In this document: positions 61,117-64,000 of the stretch, piece by piece
How positions within the stretch are numbered: position 1 is the first letter of the stretch
How the letters are laid out: each line of letters begins with the position of its first letter
Source of the DNA: Streptomyces sp. NBC_00433
Lineage (GTDB): Bacteria > Actinomycetota > Actinomycetes > Streptomycetales > Streptomycetaceae
Length of the DNA stretch: 64,000 nucleotides
Assembly: GCA_036015235.1 (NCBI GenBank)
Contig: CP107926.1
Span: forward strand, 186,001 to 250,000
Direction: 5' to 3'
Notes under the pieces: model-generated
The model's input: the letters and a program-made list of their open reading frames with translations, nothing else
Told to the model about the DNA's origin: nothing
Database searches by the model: none
Program-made: the position numbers and the translations under genes

Positions 61117-61725
61117 ATGGATGCCGACAATCTGCTGGGCGACCTGACGATCACGGACCCCAGGGCGATGCGCGCCCTGTCGCACCCGGTGCGGCTGGCG
61201 GTCCTTGACCTGCTTCGCCGTGACGGTCCGGCGAGCGCCACGGAACTCGCCCGGGAGATCGACGCCTCGCCGTCGGGCATCAGCTGGCACCTGCGCCATC
61301 TGTCCGGCTTCGGTCTGGTACGTGACAGTGAGCCCGGCCCCGACCGGCGCTACCGGCGGTGGGAGGCGGTGGCCCGCGGTTTCCGGTTCGAGGTGCCGGA
61401 GGATACGAACGACGTTGAGGGCAGGTCGGCCGCCCGGCTGCTGTCCGAGCAGATGTTCCTGCAGGCCGGGGAGACGCCGGCCCGCTGGATGGCCGAAGTC
61501 GAGCCAGTGCTCGATCCGGTCTGGCGCCGGCTGGCCGGCCTGGCCAACACCCGGGTGGTGCTCAGCGCGGACGAACTCGCCTCCGTCGAGGCGGGGATCG
61601 AGCGCCTGCTGGCCCCCTACGTGACCCGCGACGCGGCCGACTGGCCGGCGGACGGCCGCCGCGTGCGGCTGATGCGCTACGTCCTGCCGGAGGGCGCCGG
61701 GCTGCCCGCGAGGGGCGACCGGTGA
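61117..61725 (+). CDS. ArsR-type winged-helix regulator
   Basis: A 202-residue regulator. MRALSHPVRLAVLDLLRRDG starts the winged helix and ATELAREIDASPSGISWHLR is the recognition region; the remaining 110 residues form a helical ligand domain (PARWMAEVEPVLDPVWRRL). It is coupled to an MFS transporter (GTGA overlap), so it probably represses the exporter and itself through the inverted repeat at 61095-61114. ATG 61117 is preferred over the in-frame GTG 61096. Confidence 0.9.
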   Translation: MDADNLLGDLTITDPRAMRALSHPVRLAVLDLLRRDGPASATELAREIDASPSGISWHLRHLSGFGLVRDSEPGPDRRYRRWEAVARGFRFEVPEDTNDVEGRSAARLLSEQMFLQAGETPARWMAEVEPVLDPVWRRLAGLANTRVVLSADELASVEAGIERLLAPYVTRDAADWPADGRRVRLMRYVLPEGAGLPARGDR

Positions 61726-63011
61726 GCGACGCGGCGCCCCTGTCGCTCTGGCGGGACCGGCGCTTCATACGCTTCTGGTCGGCGCAGACCGTCTCCCAGT
61801 TCGGTGACCGGATCACCGAACTCGCGCTGCCGCTGATTGCGGTGACGACGCTGGACGCCTCGGCCAACCAGGTGGCCTGGCTGACGGCGCTGGTCTGGAC
61901 ACCGAATCTGGCAGCCGTCGTGCTGGGCGCCTGGGTCGACCAGCGGACCCGCAAGCGCCGGCTGATGGTCGCCGCCGACCTGGCCCGCGCGCTGGTGCTG
62001 CTCAGCCTGCCGGCGACATACCTGGCCGGAGCGGTGACGCTGGCGCAGCTCTACGCCGTCGCGGCGCTCACCGGGACCGCGGCGGTGCTGTTCAACACCT
62101 CCTACTCGGCCTTCTTCGCCCACCTGGTGCCGCGAGCGTCCTACGTGGACGCCAACAGCAAGCTCAGCACCAGCCGTTCGGCCTCCTTCGTGGCGGGCCC
62201 CGCGATCGGCGGCGCGCTGGTGCAGGCGCTGAGCGCCCCGGTGGCCGTCCTCGCCGACGCGGGGTCCTTCCTGGCCTCCGCCTTCCTGGTCGGACGCATC
62301 CGCACCGAGGAGCCGCCGCCCTCCGCGGCGCACCCCTCGGTGCTGCGCAGGGCGAGGGAGGGGCTGGCCTTCGTGGTCCGCCACCCGGTTCTGCGGGCCA
62401 CCCTCGGCTGCGCCGCCACCGTCAACTTCTTCACGTTCATCTCCGGCACCGGTCTGCTGGTCCTGTTCGCCACCCGCGACCTGCGTCTGACGGCCGGCGG
62501 GATCGGCCTCGCACTCGGCGTGGGAGCGACCGGGGCACTGCTGGGGGCGGTCATCGCACCCCGGATGTCCCGCAGGTGGGGCGTGGGGCCGAGCATCGCG
62601 GTGGGTGCGGTGCTGTTCCCGGCGCCTGTCGCCGTCGCGGCCGTCGCCGGCGGGCCGCTGTGGGTACGCGGCGGAGCACTGGCCCTGGCGGAATTCCTGG
62701 CCGGGATCGGGGTGATGTTCTTCGACATCAACCTCAACTCGCTCCAGACCGCCGTCATCCACGACGGCATCCGCAGCCGGGTCTCCGGCGCGTACAGCAC
62801 CGTGAACTACGGTGTGCGCCCGATCGGCGCCGTCGTGGGCGGCGTGCTCGCCACCGCGGTGGGACTTCGCCCGACCCTGCTGCTGACCGCCGCCGGCGGC
62901 GCGCTGTCCGTGCTGTGGCTGGTCTTCTCGCCCGTGGCGCGCATCCGCACCCTGGACCAGGCGCCCGCCGTCGCGGCACAGCGGGCTACGCGGTCTTCAG
63001 CGGCTCCTTGA
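61722..63011 (+). CDS. MFS transporter (MFS_3/enterobactin-exporter-like)
   Basis: A 429-residue transporter with 10-12 membrane segments. RFWSAQTVSQFGDRITELAL is the start of the MFS_3/TetA-like group, followed by GAWVDQRTRKRRLMVAADLA (motif A) and SRSASFVAGPAIGGALVQAL. It is probably an exporter induced by the ligand of the adjacent ArsR-type regulator. GTG 61722 overlaps the regulator stop. The last 26 bp overlap the end of the convergent SRPBCC gene. Confidence 0.92.
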   Translation: MSDAAPLSLWRDRRFIRFWSAQTVSQFGDRITELALPLIAVTTLDASANQVAWLTALVWTPNLAAVVLGAWVDQRTRKRRLMVAADLARALVLLSLPATYLAGAVTLAQLYAVAALTGTAAVLFNTSYSAFFAHLVPRASYVDANSKLSTSRSASFVAGPAIGGALVQALSAPVAVLADAGSFLASAFLVGRIRTEEPPPSAAHPSVLRRAREGLAFVVRHPVLRATLGCAATVNFFTFISGTGLLVLFATRDLRLTAGGIGLALGVGATGALLGAVIAPRMSRRWGVGPSIAVGAVLFPAPVAVAAVAGGPLWVRGGALALAEFLAGIGVMFFDINLNSLQTAVIHDGIRSRVSGAYSTVNYGVRPIGAVVGGVLATAVGLRPTLLLTAAGGALSVLWLVFSPVARIRTLDQAPAVAAQRATRSSAAP

Positions 63012-63408
63012 ACGCCTTGCGGACCACCGGTCCGGCCAGGGGGATGATCGAGCCCATCACCTTCGCCTTGAGAGAGGTGGGATGCCGTTCGAGTTCGACG
63101 TCGATGCGGCTGCCGCCGTCCGTGGGGGTCATGCGGTAGTTCCAGCCGCCCGTTCCGAAGGGAATCGACTCGCGCGTGGTGACGGTGACCGTGTTCTGTG
63201 ACGGGTCCCATTCGTAGCGTGCCCGCTCCCACGACTTGGCATTGCCCTCGGTGACCTCCGCCCATGTGTCCCCGCGGTCGTGGACCTGGAAGTGGTCGGC
63301 GTCGATGGAAGGCCACTCGTCGACACGCGAGGGGCTGAAGTTGGTCAGGACCTCCATCGCCTCGGACGGACTCATCGAGGAATTCAGATGAAAATGCAGG
63401 GTTGCCAT
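62986..63408 (-). CDS. SRPBCC-domain protein
   Basis: A 140-residue START-like protein: MATLHFHLNSSMSPSEAMEV, DEWPSIDADHFQVHDRGDTW and a C-terminal helix PLAGPVVRKAFKEPLKT. It is predicted to bind a hydrophobic ligand; no enzymatic role is visible. ATG 63408 follows AAGGAGA. Its 3' end overlaps the convergent MFS gene by 26 bp. Confidence 0.87.
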   Translation of the reverse strand: MATLHFHLNSSMSPSEAMEVLTNFSPSRVDEWPSIDADHFQVHDRGDTWAEVTEGNAKSWERARYEWDPSQNTVTVTTRESIPFGTGGWNYRMTPTDGGSRIDVELERHPTSLKAKVMGSIIPLAGPVVRKAFKEPLKTA

Positions 63409-63612
63409 GACCTGATCTCCTTGATTCGGGGAGACCGACTCGCAGTCCCGCTGCTCTTCTCGGGACGGATTCGGGCAGGCCTGCCTTCTGACGGCCCTCT
63501 TCCATGGTGCGCCTCCGCCCGGCTCCGCGCACCGGCAGCGGGATCCGCCGGTGCGCGCAGCCGGCGGGGCCGGAAAGCGCCGTGCGGCTTGCCGGCCCCG
63601 AAAGCGGTCGGG

Positions 63613-64000
63613 TCAGGAGGACCGGTCGGGCAGCTCCGCGCGTACGGTGCGGGCGGCCGCGACGAGGTTCGCCAGGGAGGCGCGGGTCTCGGGCCAGGTG
63701 CGGGTCTTCAGGCCGCAGTCGGGGTTGACCCACAGGCGGTCGGCCGGGATGGCCTCAAGACCCTTGCGGAGCAGGGCTGCCGCCTCGTCGGCACCGGGGA
63801 CGCGCGGGGAGTGGATGTCGTAGACACCGGGGCCGGCTTCGCGGGGGTAGTGGTGGGCGGCGAGTTCGCCGGCGACCTGCATGTGGGAGCGGGCGGCCTC
63901 CAGGCTGATCACATCGGCGTCGAGGTCGTCGATGGCCTGCACGATGTCGCCGAACTCGGCGTAGCACATGTGGGTGTGGACCTGGGTGTCCGGGCGCACC
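63613..64000 (-). CDS. metE: Methionine synthase, cobalamin-independent (C-terminal end, partial)
   Basis: The last 128 or so residues are in the window; the gene continues past the right edge. [20 protein letters not shown] holds two zinc ligands (His and Cys), [14 protein letters not shown] the Glu region and [20 protein letters not shown] the final zinc Cys. The enzyme transfers a methyl group from methyl-tetrahydropteroyl-triglutamate to homocysteine. The stop is at 63613 and the reading frame is intact to the edge. The 204-bp gap to the SRPBCC gene is GC-rich and contains no evident gene. Confidence 0.95.
   Translation of the reverse strand, partial: VRPDTQVHTHMCYAEFGDIVQAIDDLDADVISLEAARSHMQVAGELAAHHYPREAGPGVYDIHSPRVPGADEAAALLRKGLEAIPADRLWVNPDCGLKTRTWPETRASLANLVAAARTVRAELPDRSS

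Overview
The window is very GC-rich DNA with frequent GTG starts, overlapping ATGA/GTGA junctions and purine-rich ribosome binding sites. It carries an SsgA-like sporulation protein, a siderophore-uptake operon behind a DtxR/DmdR-type iron box, an OvmZ-like regulator and an aromatic (type II) polyketide cluster. Together these point to a filamentous actinomycete, most likely Streptomyces or another Streptomycetaceae member. No transposase, phage gene, tRNA, rRNA or CRISPR array was seen.

Region 1 (1 to about 22.1 kb, almost all minus strand) is the core of a type II polyketide cluster. Read in the direction of transcription from about 21.2 kb down to 1: a small unknown protein, flavin-dependent halogenase-like enzyme 2, an HpaC-type flavin reductase, an F420-type (Ddn-like) oxidoreductase, a glyoxalase-fold protein, a hemerythrin-like protein, a 14-TM exporter, a questin-oxidase-like enzyme, a double MarR regulator, a second small unknown protein, a PgaE/UrdE-like FAD hydroxylase, two NTF2/SnoaL-fold proteins, an NADPH:FMN reductase, halogenase-like enzyme 1, a JadI/UrdF-type cyclase, ketosynthase alpha, chain length factor, acyl carrier protein and the start of a ketoreductase. 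The order cyclase, KS-alpha, CLF, ACP, KR plus a PgaE-like hydroxylase is the angucycline layout. A second MarR-like regulator sits at 21.6-22.1 kb.

The intergenic spaces of region 1 are abnormal: homopolymer runs at 5.5-5.8 kb and long GC-rich tandem repeats at 9.06-9.15, 13.8-14.35, 14.98-15.02, 16.0-16.4 and 17.2-18.47 kb. A 130-bp direct repeat flanks the glyoxalase gene. Several proteins here also carry low-complexity tails.

Region 2 (22.8-25.1 kb) holds an orphan sensor histidine kinase and an OvmZ-like/HTH gene pair. Region 3 (25.4-35.4 kb, plus strand) is a deoxysugar operon: glycosyltransferase, 3,5-epimerase, 3-dehydratase, 2,3-dehydratase, 3-ketoreductase, thymidylyltransferase, 4,6-dehydratase and 4-ketoreductase. 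This set builds a TDP-2,3,6-trideoxyhexose such as L-rhodinose or L-amicetose. The inferred product of regions 1-3 is a probably halogenated, oxidatively tailored angucycline-type glycoside.

Region 4 (35.5-64 kb) looks like ordinary accessory chromosome: phenylacetyl-CoA ligase/PaaI and a thiolase around a PaaR-like operator; an NmrA protein with divergent TetR; an iron-siderophore ABC transporter; an aldo-keto reductase with divergent TetR and two operators; a phosphoribosyltransferase-hydrolase fusion next to a GH65 phosphorylase and an XRE/flavin-binding fusion; an amino acid permease; a STAS antagonist; an AHSA1/ArsR pair; an SDR without its catalytic Tyr; the SsgA-like protein; an HxlR-peroxiredoxin fusion divergent from an enolase; a decayed molybdo-oxidoreductase; an ArsR/MFS pair; and the C-terminal end of metE.
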